Assembly: GCA_026388755.1 (NCBI GenBank)
Contig: JAPLJE010000707.1
Coordinates: 1-6,120 of the forward strand
From: Deltaproteobacteria bacterium
GTDB lineage: Bacteria > Desulfobacterota > Desulfobacteria > Desulfobacterales > Desulfatirhabdiaceae
Length of the DNA: 6,120 nt
Reading direction: 5' to 3'
In this document: positions 1 through 5,342 of the stretch, one piece after another
Layout of the letters: each line of letters opens with the position of its first letter
Position numbering within the stretch: the first letter of the stretch is position 1
Made by a program: the position numbers and the translations under genes
The notes under the pieces: model-generated
What the model saw: the letters and a program-made list of their open reading frames with translations, nothing else
The model's database searches: none
Told to the model about the DNA's origin: nothing

Positions 1-288
1 AAAGGGTTGAACAGTCCTGACTTTGCAAAGTATTCTATTGGTGTCGTTCCCCAGAATGCGTATGCTCCCTATCTCTACGCCAGTAAAGTGGCACGCAACT
101 GCGGGGATGATCCCCAATGTATTCAAATCGAACTCCCCGAGTATCTCCAACCCTGCACTGAGGTGGATCTGGGCAAGGAGCTATTTGTTGGATTTCGAGC
201 CTATCTTGAACCTCCCACAGCGGTTGGACCCAATCCGGCTGAGCTTCTTTATGATCAGGTCATCAAGTTCAAAAAGTCTTCAAAATAA
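1..288 (+). CDS. C-terminal part of an unrecognised protein (5' end outside window)
   Basis: Frame 1 is open from the first base to the TAA at 286-288, giving about 95 residues. The TTG at 7 has no ribosome binding site in view and the frame stays open upstream of it, so the gene almost certainly begins before the window. The visible part has no membrane segment. It contains three cysteines (in RNCGDDPQC and LQPC) and several Pro/Gly-rich turns (AYLEPP, VGPNP), with a basic tail KFKKSSK. Such Cys and Pro spacing suits a folded exported or soluble domain, but I recognise no family. It is followed by a 116-base gap, with no obvious terminator, before the TPR gene on the same strand. Confidence 0.65.
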   Translation, partial: KGLNSPDFAKYSIGVVPQNAYAPYLYASKVARNCGDDPQCIQIELPEYLQPCTEVDLGKELFVGFRAYLEPPTAVGPNPAELLYDQVIKFKKSSK

Positions 289-404
289 ATGCACAAGACC
301 CAATTAGCCGTTTGACATTAAAGGAGTTCAATACAGAAGATGGTTGGCGATAAGGCCGAACAGTTTTCCAAAAGCATAATGAGCACAGGATCGGACCAAG
401 ATAT

Positions 405-920
405 ATGAAAAGAAAAATGATTTTTGCCGCATATGCGATGTTATCCGCATTTTATTTTGATTCAAGCAATTATGCAGAATGTCAAACGCAATTCCTGGAT
501 TCTTTTTTTGCAGAACATCGGTCTCTTGGTAATATCGATAGTGAAGGTATCAATCCAGGTAGGGTAACTGATGGAAAAATCTGTAATCAGATTGGTTTTC
601 AGTACTACGAAAATGGAGACTACGCCAATGCAATAGGCTACTATAAAAAAGCGATTGCATTGTCTCCGGATTATCCAATCCCCTTTAATAACCTCGGTGT
701 GGTCTATTATAAATCGAATAAACTGGAATTGGCCCGTGAATGCTTCTCTAAAGCCATTGACTTGAATCCTGAATATGTTAAAGCAATATGCAATCTGGCA
801 ATTGTATCCTATAAAGTGGGGGATATGGAAGCAGCCAAGCAGCTTTTCCATAAGGCGAAACACATTGACAGTTCCTATGTTAAGCAGCGAATTGATAATT
901 ATATTAATCATAATCAGTAG
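405..920 (+). CDS. Small exported TPR-repeat protein
   Basis: This is a 171-residue protein. Residues 1 to about 25 are a probable Sec signal peptide: a basic MKRK start, then a short hydrophobic stretch IFAAYAMLSAFYF. Cys26 is not in a proper lipobox, so lipidation is unlikely. Three consecutive tetratricopeptide repeats follow at about 57-90, 91-124 and 125-158. They show the usual pattern of small residues at helix A positions and a closing Pro (ALSPDYPIPFNNLG, DLNPEYVKAICNLA). TPRs are protein-binding scaffolds, so a periplasmic adaptor role is the inference and the partner is unknown. The Shine-Dalgarno is weak (caggatcgg-like bases about 10-15 upstream). A 22-codon open frame (340-408) ends in an ATGA overlap with this start, so coupling is possible. 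The gene is A+T-richer than its neighbours (about 38% G+C at 601-660 against about 58% at 1681-1740). Confidence 0.85.
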   Translation: MKRKMIFAAYAMLSAFYFDSSNYAECQTQFLDSFFAEHRSLGNIDSEGINPGRVTDGKICNQIGFQYYENGDYANAIGYYKKAIALSPDYPIPFNNLGVVYYKSNKLELARECFSKAIDLNPEYVKAICNLAIVSYKVGDMEAAKQLFHKAKHIDSSYVKQRIDNYINHNQ

Positions 921-987
921 GTTATGTATTTAGTGCATAAGGACCAATTTATGCAAACTGCCCACCATTCGCCCTCAACAAATGTCA

Positions 988-1038
988 CACCTGGATGATT
1001 TTTCTCATCACTATTCAGGTGCCGTCGCTTTTGGCGAC
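988..1038. other. Two adjacent hairpins in the intergenic region
   Basis: The first hairpin pairs cacctg (988-993) with caggtg (1016-1021) and gatga (994-998) with tcatc (1005-1009). Its loop is 6 nt (999-1004) and there is a 6-nt one-sided bulge (1010-1015). The second pairs gtcgc (1024-1028) with gcgac (1034-1038) around a ttttg loop. Neither is followed by a T tract on the plus strand, so a classical intrinsic terminator is not supported. They could still mark the 3' end of the TPR transcript or be RNA structure upstream of the lipoprotein operon. Confidence 0.35.
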
Positions 1039-1053
1039 CAATCGACTCGGAAA

Positions 1054-1087
1054 TGTCCTTGACAGCGTCCAGGACAGGTGCTATCCA
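1054..1087 (+). promoter_or_regulatory. Candidate sigma70-type promoter with overlapping 23-nt dyad (possible operator)
   Basis: A perfect TTGACA lies at 1059-1064. A weak -10 (TATCCA, 1082-1087) follows after a 17-bp spacer, and the lipoprotein ATG is 66 bases further on. The -35 sits inside a dyad at 1054-1076 centred on 1065: tgtcct at 1054-1059 mirrors aggaca at 1071-1076, and gac at 1061-1063 mirrors gtc at 1067-1069. That is 9 of 11 pairs. A dyad over a -35 is a usual place for a repressor or regulator site. The -10 matches consensus at only 3 of 6, so the promoter call is tentative. It would drive the four-gene group starting at 1153. Confidence 0.4.
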
Positions 1088-1152
1088 AAACTCTCAAAAA
1101 GCGTTTTTCTTATCACCGGCAGGCAAATCCAAAGACATGGAAGGAGGAAGCG

Positions 1153-1401
1153 ATGAAAGACAGTAAGGCTCTTTTGGTAGGGATGGCGATCATGGCCATG
1201 GTTGGCCTGGGCGGTTGTTGCGGAGGCGGGAGTACTACGGTCAAGGAGCAGCCTATCACCACGACCACAACCACAACAACTTTAGGAGAAGAATTGAAAT
1301 CCCTTAGGGATGCCTATGACAGGGGTATCATCACCGAGAAGGAATATAACGCATCCAAAGAAAAAATCATAAAGCAGAGAACCGCGACCGATAGTAAGTA
1401 A
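1153..1401 (+). CDS. SHOCT-domain lipoprotein
   Basis: This 82-residue protein starts at the ATG at 1153, preceded at ideal distance by AAGGAGG (1141-1147). The longer open frame from a GTG at 1078 has no such site and would bury the signal peptide. Residues 1-21 form a lipoprotein signal (MKDSKALLVG, then a hydrophobic stretch). The lipobox is L19-G20-G21-C22, so Cys22 is the expected lipidated residue. No Asp stands at +2, which by the E. coli Lol rule favours the outer membrane. A Gly/Ser linker and eight consecutive Thr (36-43) lead to a SHOCT-type domain at about 44-74 (LGEELKSLRDAYDRGIITEKEY). SHOCT is a short C-terminal helical module of uncertain role, found at the ends of many bacterial proteins and thought to be an oligomerisation or binding piece. 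It is the first gene of the probable operon, 34 bases before the yidD-like gene. Confidence 0.85.
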   Translation: MKDSKALLVGMAIMAMVGLGGCCGGGSTTVKEQPITTTTTTTTLGEELKSLRDAYDRGIITEKEYNASKEKIIKQRTATDSK

Positions 1402-1435
1402 TCGGAACGTGTTGAAATAAGGAGTAAATCTGATC

Positions 1436-1876
1436 TTGCATGGGTTCCGGACAGCCGGCAATAAATGGGCCATCGTCTTGGCATGGTGCGTCCTCATCTT
1501 TTGGTTTGCGCCTGGTTCCGGCATCAGCGCCGGGGCTGCAGATGAGCCAATGAAAGGACCCCATGCCGGTACCCTGAAATCTGCATCAACTCGTAAACCC
1601 CCAACCTCAAGCATTCAAATTGCCTTTCTCGAATCCATCAAATTCTATCAAAAATGGATCTCTCCCATCGGTGGAGACCGCTGTGGTTTTCGCCCCAGTT
1701 GTTCGCGGTATGGTTATGAGGCCGTCACAACCCAGGGACCCATCGTGGGCCTCATGATGATCGGCGACCGGTTGACTCGCTGCAATATCTGGAAAAGCCC
1801 CGGACCCGATTATTTCCTGCTCCCCAACGGGAGACTTTACGACCCCCTTTCACATAATCTGCTTGTGGATAAATGA
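1436..1876 (+). CDS. yidD: YidD-domain protein with N-terminal signal peptide (membrane protein insertion efficiency factor family)
   Basis: This 146-residue protein uses a TTG start at 1436, about 11 bases after AAGGAG (1419-1424). The frame is closed by a stop at 1418 and no ATG fits. The YidD domain is at about 62-138: FYQKWISP (70-77), C83-G-F-R-P-S-C89-S-R-Y92, G101, D111-RLTR-C116 and a trailing DP (136-137). These match the family hallmarks, including all three conserved cysteines. Known YidD proteins are short (about 85 residues), lie on the cytoplasmic face of the inner membrane and aid YidC-dependent insertion. Here residues 1-35 form a Sec-like signal (hydrophobic WAIVLAWCVLIFWFA, then SAGAA before D36), plus about 25 residues of Pro/Ser/Thr linker. 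The domain therefore probably faces the periplasm, or is anchored by an uncleaved helix. The rpmH, rnpA and yidC neighbours are absent, so this is probably a paralogue. Its TGA overlaps the next gene's ATG, implying translational coupling. Confidence 0.9.
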   Translation: MHGFRTAGNKWAIVLAWCVLIFWFAPGSGISAGAADEPMKGPHAGTLKSASTRKPPTSSIQIAFLESIKFYQKWISPIGGDRCGFRPSCSRYGYEAVTTQGPIVGLMMIGDRLTRCNIWKSPGPDYFLLPNGRLYDPLSHNLLVDK

Positions 1877-2763
1877 GACTATCGATTGGCGTCCTGGCTT
1901 TATTGATCCTCTGCTTTTGCCCTCCGCTTAGCTCGCCTTGGGCTTCGGAAAAAGGGGTTCTCCTGACTGAAGACATGGAGTTGAAGGTCGCCGACGCTTT
2001 CATGGATGAGCGTGAGTACTACCGGGCGATTACCGAGTATAAAAAGTTCCTGATCCTTTTCCCCGATTCGGACAAGGCGGATTACATTTTATTAAAAATT
2101 GGCATGGCGTATTATCACGGCGAGGAATATGAGGCATCTGCACGGACTCTCGCAAATCTGAGGAAGAAATATCCGGAGAGCACCTATGCTCCCGAAGCCC
2201 TGTATTTTGAGGGGCTTGGATATTGGAAGCTCAAGAAATACGCAGATGCAAAAACCGCCCTGGAAGAGGTCGTAGCCTCCTATCCCGACTCCAACCATGC
2301 CCCCCTGGCACTGGTTGCGGATTCGATACTGGCACTGGATCAGGACAATGTGAACGCCAGCAGGCAAGACATGGAAAAGATGATCGCTGCCTATCCCGAT
2401 TATCCTGCTTCGATGAGGGCAAAAGAAACTTTTGGGCTGTTTGACCAATATCAGGACCTTCCCAGAAAGTCGGAGATCCTGGCAGGGATCATGTCGGCAG
2501 TGGTGCCGGGGAGCGGTTACATTTATGCTGAACATTATGGTGATGGCATTACCGCCTTTCTCATCAATGCTCTGGCTATCGCCGGAACCGTAACCGCTGT
2601 CTATAACGAGAACTATGCCGTAGCCGCTATTGTTGGCGGCGTCGGGCTGCCATTCTACATCGGAAACATTTACGGTTCAGCCAATGCCGCAAAGAAATGG
2701 AACATTGCGGTGAGGAACGAATTGCGCAACCGGATCTCCGTAACCCTCAACTACGATTTTTAG
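1873..2763 (+). CDS. Exported TPR protein with C-terminal PGSGY-type membrane domain
   Basis: This 296-residue protein overlaps the YidD stop by four bases (ATGA at 1873-1876). A Sec signal covers residues 1 to about 24 (hydrophobic LSIGVLALLILCF, likely cleavage near PWAS). Residues about 36-176 are tetratricopeptide-like repeats of the BamD/YbgF type, shown by the recurring Y-P-(D/E)-S spacing (FPDSDKADY, YPESTYAPEAL, YPDSNHAPLAL, YPDYPASMRA). The C-terminal part (about 200-277) is glycine-rich and hydrophobic with two or three membrane segments (about 203-217, 226-243, 248-264). It carries P212-GSGY-x-Y and a terminal Y-x-x-N-IYG-x-x-x-AA-x-x-x-N motif, resembling DUF5683/TM2-like domains. 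It ends in an alternating stretch, RISVTLNYDF, with a C-terminal Phe. The tight coupling to the YidD protein suggests a complex, with the TPR domain binding envelope clients. That role is inference. Confidence 0.85.
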   Translation: MRLSIGVLALLILCFCPPLSSPWASEKGVLLTEDMELKVADAFMDEREYYRAITEYKKFLILFPDSDKADYILLKIGMAYYHGEEYEASARTLANLRKKYPESTYAPEALYFEGLGYWKLKKYADAKTALEEVVASYPDSNHAPLALVADSILALDQDNVNASRQDMEKMIAAYPDYPASMRAKETFGLFDQYQDLPRKSEILAGIMSAVVPGSGYIYAEHYGDGITAFLINALAIAGTVTAVYNENYAVAAIVGGVGLPFYIGNIYGSANAAKKWNIAVRNELRNRISVTLNYDF

Positions 2764-2803
2764 GTGGCCGTCCGGACCACTCACCACCACAAGGAGAAAT
2801 GCC

Positions 2804-4279
2804 ATGGAAAACGGAATCACAAGAAGAGATGTATTGAAGCTCTCGGGGTTGACTCTGGGGGGATTAGCTATGGGCAATACTGCCGTCGCCGGCGACTGTA
2901 TGGCGCAACCGCTTGATCCCACAAAAAGGAATGACCTGATTGATAGTTTGCCGCCGTTTTGCCCCGGAAAGGAGACGCTGAGTCCCATTGAAATGCGGAT
3001 CACCTTTCTTGGAACCTCTTTTCTTCCGCGGCTGGCACAGGAATGCAACAGCATCTTTGTCGAAGTCGGTGGCGGAAAAAACGGTGAAGCCCTGGATCAA
3101 TTCATATTCGACTGCGGCAGCGGCGTCGTTGCCAAGTATAATGCCATGGGCATCCCTATGAGAAAGATGGACAAGATATTTCTGACGCATCTGCATGGCG
3201 ATCACATGAGCGATCTGCCGCATATCTACTTATTTGGCCCTGCGCAGGACCGAAAGACCCCCCTGTATATTTGGGGGCCCAGCCCTTCCGGACTGACCGA
3301 CCCTATTGACTCTCATGTATATAATGACGATGGGCTTAACGTGTTCTGCCAGAAATTCAGGGACATGTTACGATGGCATACCGAGAGTTTCAGTTTCCTC
3401 TCAACCAGTTATCAGAATTATGATCCGCCCACAAAGATGGATTGGGGCCTTCCAGTAAAACCGTTACCTGTTGTTCCGACCATCGGCCCTCCCGATCCCA
3501 CCAACGCGGATGGCTACGGCGTTGGCGGTTATTCTATAGTACCGATCCAACTGGACTGGACGAAAAATGGCGATAAGGATGATAATATCGCATATAATAA
3601 CCATAGCACCGGTGTAAAAATTACGCATTTTCCCATGATACATGCCCGGAAGGGTTCCATAGGCTACAAGCTGGAGTGGAAGGGCTTGTCGATGATCTTC
3701 TCCGGTGATTCGAGGCCCAGTTACGAAATGATCAACCAGGCAAGCGGAGTAAACGTTTTGATTCATGAGATGGTCGTGCCGCCAGAAGTCTGGGCAGCGA
3801 AAAATCTCGGGTATCGAACCCCTTCTGAGGCTTATTCCGATCCGAATTTCCAGTCAGCTCTGGAGGTCGCAAATGCCGTCCAAGAAAGCTCACATACGCC
3901 GCAGGGCGCTTTCGGGTATATCCTCAGCCAGATTAAACCGCCGCCAAAACTTGCCGTGGCCACCCATTTTCAGGCAACAGATGATACAATCAAATCCGCT
4001 TTCAAAAGTATTCGCAACCATTACCCAAAAGGCGAGGTCACGATGGCAGCGGATTTAATGGTCCTGACCGTCACGGCAAACGAAATAACCAAACGCAAGG
4101 CAGTCGTCAACGATTATGCCTGGTACCCATTGGCCGTTTTAACTGATAAACTGGCCGAACCCAAGTATCACGATATCCAGGGAAATATGGACCCGACGGC
4201 TCAGATTGACCTGACCGAGCTCATTCCGCCAGGTACGGATGCCAATGGTAAACCGACTTATGATCCTTCAGGTTATTGA
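2804..4279 (+). CDS. Tat-exported metallo-beta-lactamase-fold hydrolase (RNase Z/arylsulfatase-like branch)
   Basis: This 491-residue protein starts at the ATG at 2804, seven bases after AAGGAG (2791-2796) and 40 bases after the TPR gene. The N-terminus is a twin-arginine signal: T6-R7-R8-D-V-L-K, a hydrophobic stretch LSGLTLGGLAMG and AVA near residue 29. It should therefore be exported folded with its metal loaded. MBL motifs are complete: FDCGSG (102-107), H129-L-H131-G-D133-H134, His280 (MIHARKGS), Asp302 in FSGDSRP, an HTPQ loop (364-367) in the position of the HST loop of RNase Z, and His388 in ATHF. These predict a two-zinc hydrolase. Residues about 150-275 hold an insertion relative to compact RNase Z, and a Pro-rich tail runs from about 430. 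The substrate is unknown; phosphodiester or sulfate ester is plausible for the branch. It resembles proteins named after the guanitoxin-cluster enzyme GntH, but nothing nearby supports that pathway. Confidence 0.88.
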   Translation: MENGITRRDVLKLSGLTLGGLAMGNTAVAGDCMAQPLDPTKRNDLIDSLPPFCPGKETLSPIEMRITFLGTSFLPRLAQECNSIFVEVGGGKNGEALDQFIFDCGSGVVAKYNAMGIPMRKMDKIFLTHLHGDHMSDLPHIYLFGPAQDRKTPLYIWGPSPSGLTDPIDSHVYNDDGLNVFCQKFRDMLRWHTESFSFLSTSYQNYDPPTKMDWGLPVKPLPVVPTIGPPDPTNADGYGVGGYSIVPIQLDWTKNGDKDDNIAYNNHSTGVKITHFPMIHARKGSIGYKLEWKGLSMIFSGDSRPSYEMINQASGVNVLIHEMVVPPEVWAAKNLGYRTPSEAYSDPNFQSALEVANAVQESSHTPQGAFGYILSQIKPPPKLAVATHFQATDDTIKSAFKSIRNHYPKGEVTMAADLMVLTVTANEITKRKAVVNDYAWYPLAVLTDKLAEPKYHDIQGNMDPTAQIDLTELIPPGTDANGKPTYDPSGY

Positions 4280-4286
4280 TTGACTG

Positions 4287-4307
4287 ATTGGATGCACCGG
4301 CATCAAT
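4287..4307. terminator. Weak hairpin just after the hydrolase gene
   Basis: gatgc (4291-4295) pairs with gcatc (4300-4304) across a 4-nt loop. It is extended by att (4287-4289) with aat (4305-4307) around one bulged G. It lies 8 bases after the stop codon at 4277-4279, a normal place for a transcript end, but no T tract follows. It is a weak candidate terminator or 3'-end stabiliser. Confidence 0.25.
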
Positions 4308-4386
4308 GAGCTATCGGAAACAATTTGCAAGGTGCTTGAATGAGTGGACCCGGAGTGCGCTACAAAGGTTATTCCTCAAGGCTGCA

Positions 4387-4414
4387 TTGACAGAAAAATA
4401 TTTCATCTTAATCT
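4387..4414 (+). promoter_or_regulatory. Candidate promoter for the zinc-repeat gene
   Basis: TTGACA at 4387-4392 is a perfect -35. TAATCT at 4409-4414, after a 16-bp spacer, is a poor -10 (3 of 6) but lies in a strongly A+T-rich run. The start codon at 4472 is 57 bases downstream. The 192-base gap and the change of gene type after the hydrolase also make a separate promoter likely here. Confidence 0.35.
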
Positions 4415-4471
4415 TATTTAAACGCTGTTTTCAGAGCGGATTCAACGATTAAGCTGAAAAGGAGAGACATC

Positions 4472-4693
4472 ATGGCATATACATGTAAGAATTGCGGAGC
4501 CGTTGCTAACGAACCGGGCCATTTGTGCAATCCCTGCGGAGATAAAGCCAATTGCAGTTTTTGCGGAACCCCGAGTGTGGATACCGGACATATGTGCAAA
4601 GATAAACTGGCGGCCATGAAATATGTCTGCGGGGGATGCGGCCGCGTCGCCATGGAAATGGGACATCTTTGCAAACCCTCGGCCATCAAATGA
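4472..4693 (+). CDS. Small three-repeat CX2CX8HXC zinc-binding-type protein
   Basis: This is a 73-residue protein with a strong Shine-Dalgarno (AAAAGGAG, 4457-4464) seven bases before the ATG. It consists almost entirely of three copies of C-x2-C-G-x7-H-x-C: C5/C8/H17/C19, C28/C31/H40/C42 and C53/C56/H65/C67. Each has Gly before the His (GHLC, GHMC, GHLC) and Gly after the second Cys. The identical spacing gives three potential CCHC tetrahedral metal sites; an extra Cys22 lies between repeats 1 and 2. There is no signal peptide, membrane helix or partner domain, so it is a cytoplasmic protein. Zinc binding is inferred from the pattern. Storage, a nucleic acid or protein contact, or a redox role are all open. 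I do not recognise a named family. A large palindrome follows 23 bases after the stop. Confidence 0.85.
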   Translation: MAYTCKNCGAVANEPGHLCNPCGDKANCSFCGTPSVDTGHMCKDKLAAMKYVCGGCGRVAMEMGHLCKPSAIK

Positions 4694-4716
4694 TCGGCCA
4701 AATATAAACCATATAT

Positions 4717-4766
4717 CGATACAAGTTGGGAACCGGGGGTTACGACCCGGTTCCCAACTTGTATCG
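4717..4766. terminator. Perfect 21-bp inverted repeat, probable terminator or palindromic element
   Basis: Bases 4717-4737 and 4746-4766 are perfect reverse complements around an 8-nt loop (4738-4745). The arms contain acaagttggg and cccaactt. A further G-T wobble pair (4716 with 4767) extends it. In RNA this gives a very stable hairpin 23 bases after the zinc-repeat gene, so a transcript-end role is the simplest reading. There is no run of T after it on the plus strand; on the minus strand it is followed by A+T-rich sequence. A repetitive palindromic element is the alternative. Confidence 0.65.
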
Positions 4767-4872
4767 GATGGGTATATGCTTAAATACATTTCATCCATGA
4801 TATAAGGAATGTGAACGATGAATGCTGAGTGGTAACGTTTTTGTTTTGTTGCTAACAAAAGGAGGCAACACC

Positions 4873-5292
4873 ATGAAAGATAAGGAAAGTTTACATTTGA
4901 AAGTGCAGGATCTGTGTAATTGCTTTGCAACCACGGACCCGCTTAAAGAAATGTCCATTGTTAAAAATGGTGCGGACAAGCAGGAAGCTGCATTAAAATG
5001 GCTGGCCTTGGCTGCGCTGCATGGGGTGAATAACAATGCCGAACAGATTTCCATCACAAAATCGGATGACGGCAAAGTAGCGGTGACAGCCGAATACCGC
5101 AAAACCGACCTTCCCTCTCCCGGCAGCGAAGTGGCTGAAAAGATCTTCGAATCGCTGATCGGCATCACATATCTTGAAGGCGGTGAAGGGAAAACCCGAT
5201 TGGCGCTGGGGATCCGGGACAGCAGCATCGATCTGTCGATCAAAATGAAATCCAGAGACGGCGGCAAGAAGGTCACGATAAGATTTCAATAA
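4873..5292 (+). CDS. Small cytoplasmic protein of unknown family
   Basis: This 139-residue protein starts at the ATG at 4873, seven bases after AAAAGGAGG (4857-4865). A longer in-frame start at 4822 lacks a comparable site and would translate through that Shine-Dalgarno. The protein has no signal peptide or membrane segment and is hydrophilic. From the pattern of residues I expect an N-terminal helical part (about 4-55, with Cys15 and Cys17 and the helix QEAALKWLALAALHG), a beta hairpin (about 58-77), a helix (about 85-97) and then two or three strands (about 107-138, alternating LALGI, IDLSIKM, KVTIRF). I recognise no family. It may be transcribed alone: the big palindrome lies before it, and the next gene (livF) is convergent, 50 bases past its stop. 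That gap holds no clear terminator. Confidence 0.8.
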   Translation: MKDKESLHLKVQDLCNCFATTDPLKEMSIVKNGADKQEAALKWLALAALHGVNNNAEQISITKSDDGKVAVTAEYRKTDLPSPGSEVAEKIFESLIGITYLEGGEGKTRLALGIRDSSIDLSIKMKSRDGGKKVTIRFQ

Positions 5293-5342
5293 TCGCGAGC
5301 GTCATCGGCGTCGGCTTTCCGGTTTTTCCGTCCAACTGCTGT

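Noticed and set aside
462..911. 149-codon antisense frame inside the first TPR gene
   Set aside because: It is a by-product of A+T-rich TPR codons, and the sense strand has clear TPR repeats.
1078..1152. GTG-initiated N-terminal extension of the lipoprotein gene
   Set aside because: It has no ribosome binding site, overlaps the candidate promoter, and would bury the lipoprotein signal. The ATG at 1153 has a perfect AAGGAGG.
2092..2535. 147-codon antisense frame inside the TPR/membrane gene
   Set aside because: It is Cys/His/Ile-rich with no start signal and lies fully within a well-supported sense gene.
2804..4279. Guanitoxin biosynthesis (GntH) role for the hydrolase
   Set aside because: The resemblance is only at the family level, and no other guanitoxin genes are in view. 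The neighbours are envelope proteins.
4822..4872. Earlier ATG for the 139-residue protein
   Set aside because: No good site stands before it, and the added residues would translate through the strong AAAAGGAGG that serves ATG 4873.
4442..4930. 162-codon antisense frame across the zinc-repeat gene and palindrome
   Set aside because: It spans the hairpin and two well-marked sense genes, has no family resemblance, and its residues look like a mirror of the Cys-rich gene.
5293..5342. Terminator between the convergent orphan gene and livF
   Set aside because: It shows only short repeats (ctttccgg/gtttttccg) and no convincing stem with a T tract on either strand.
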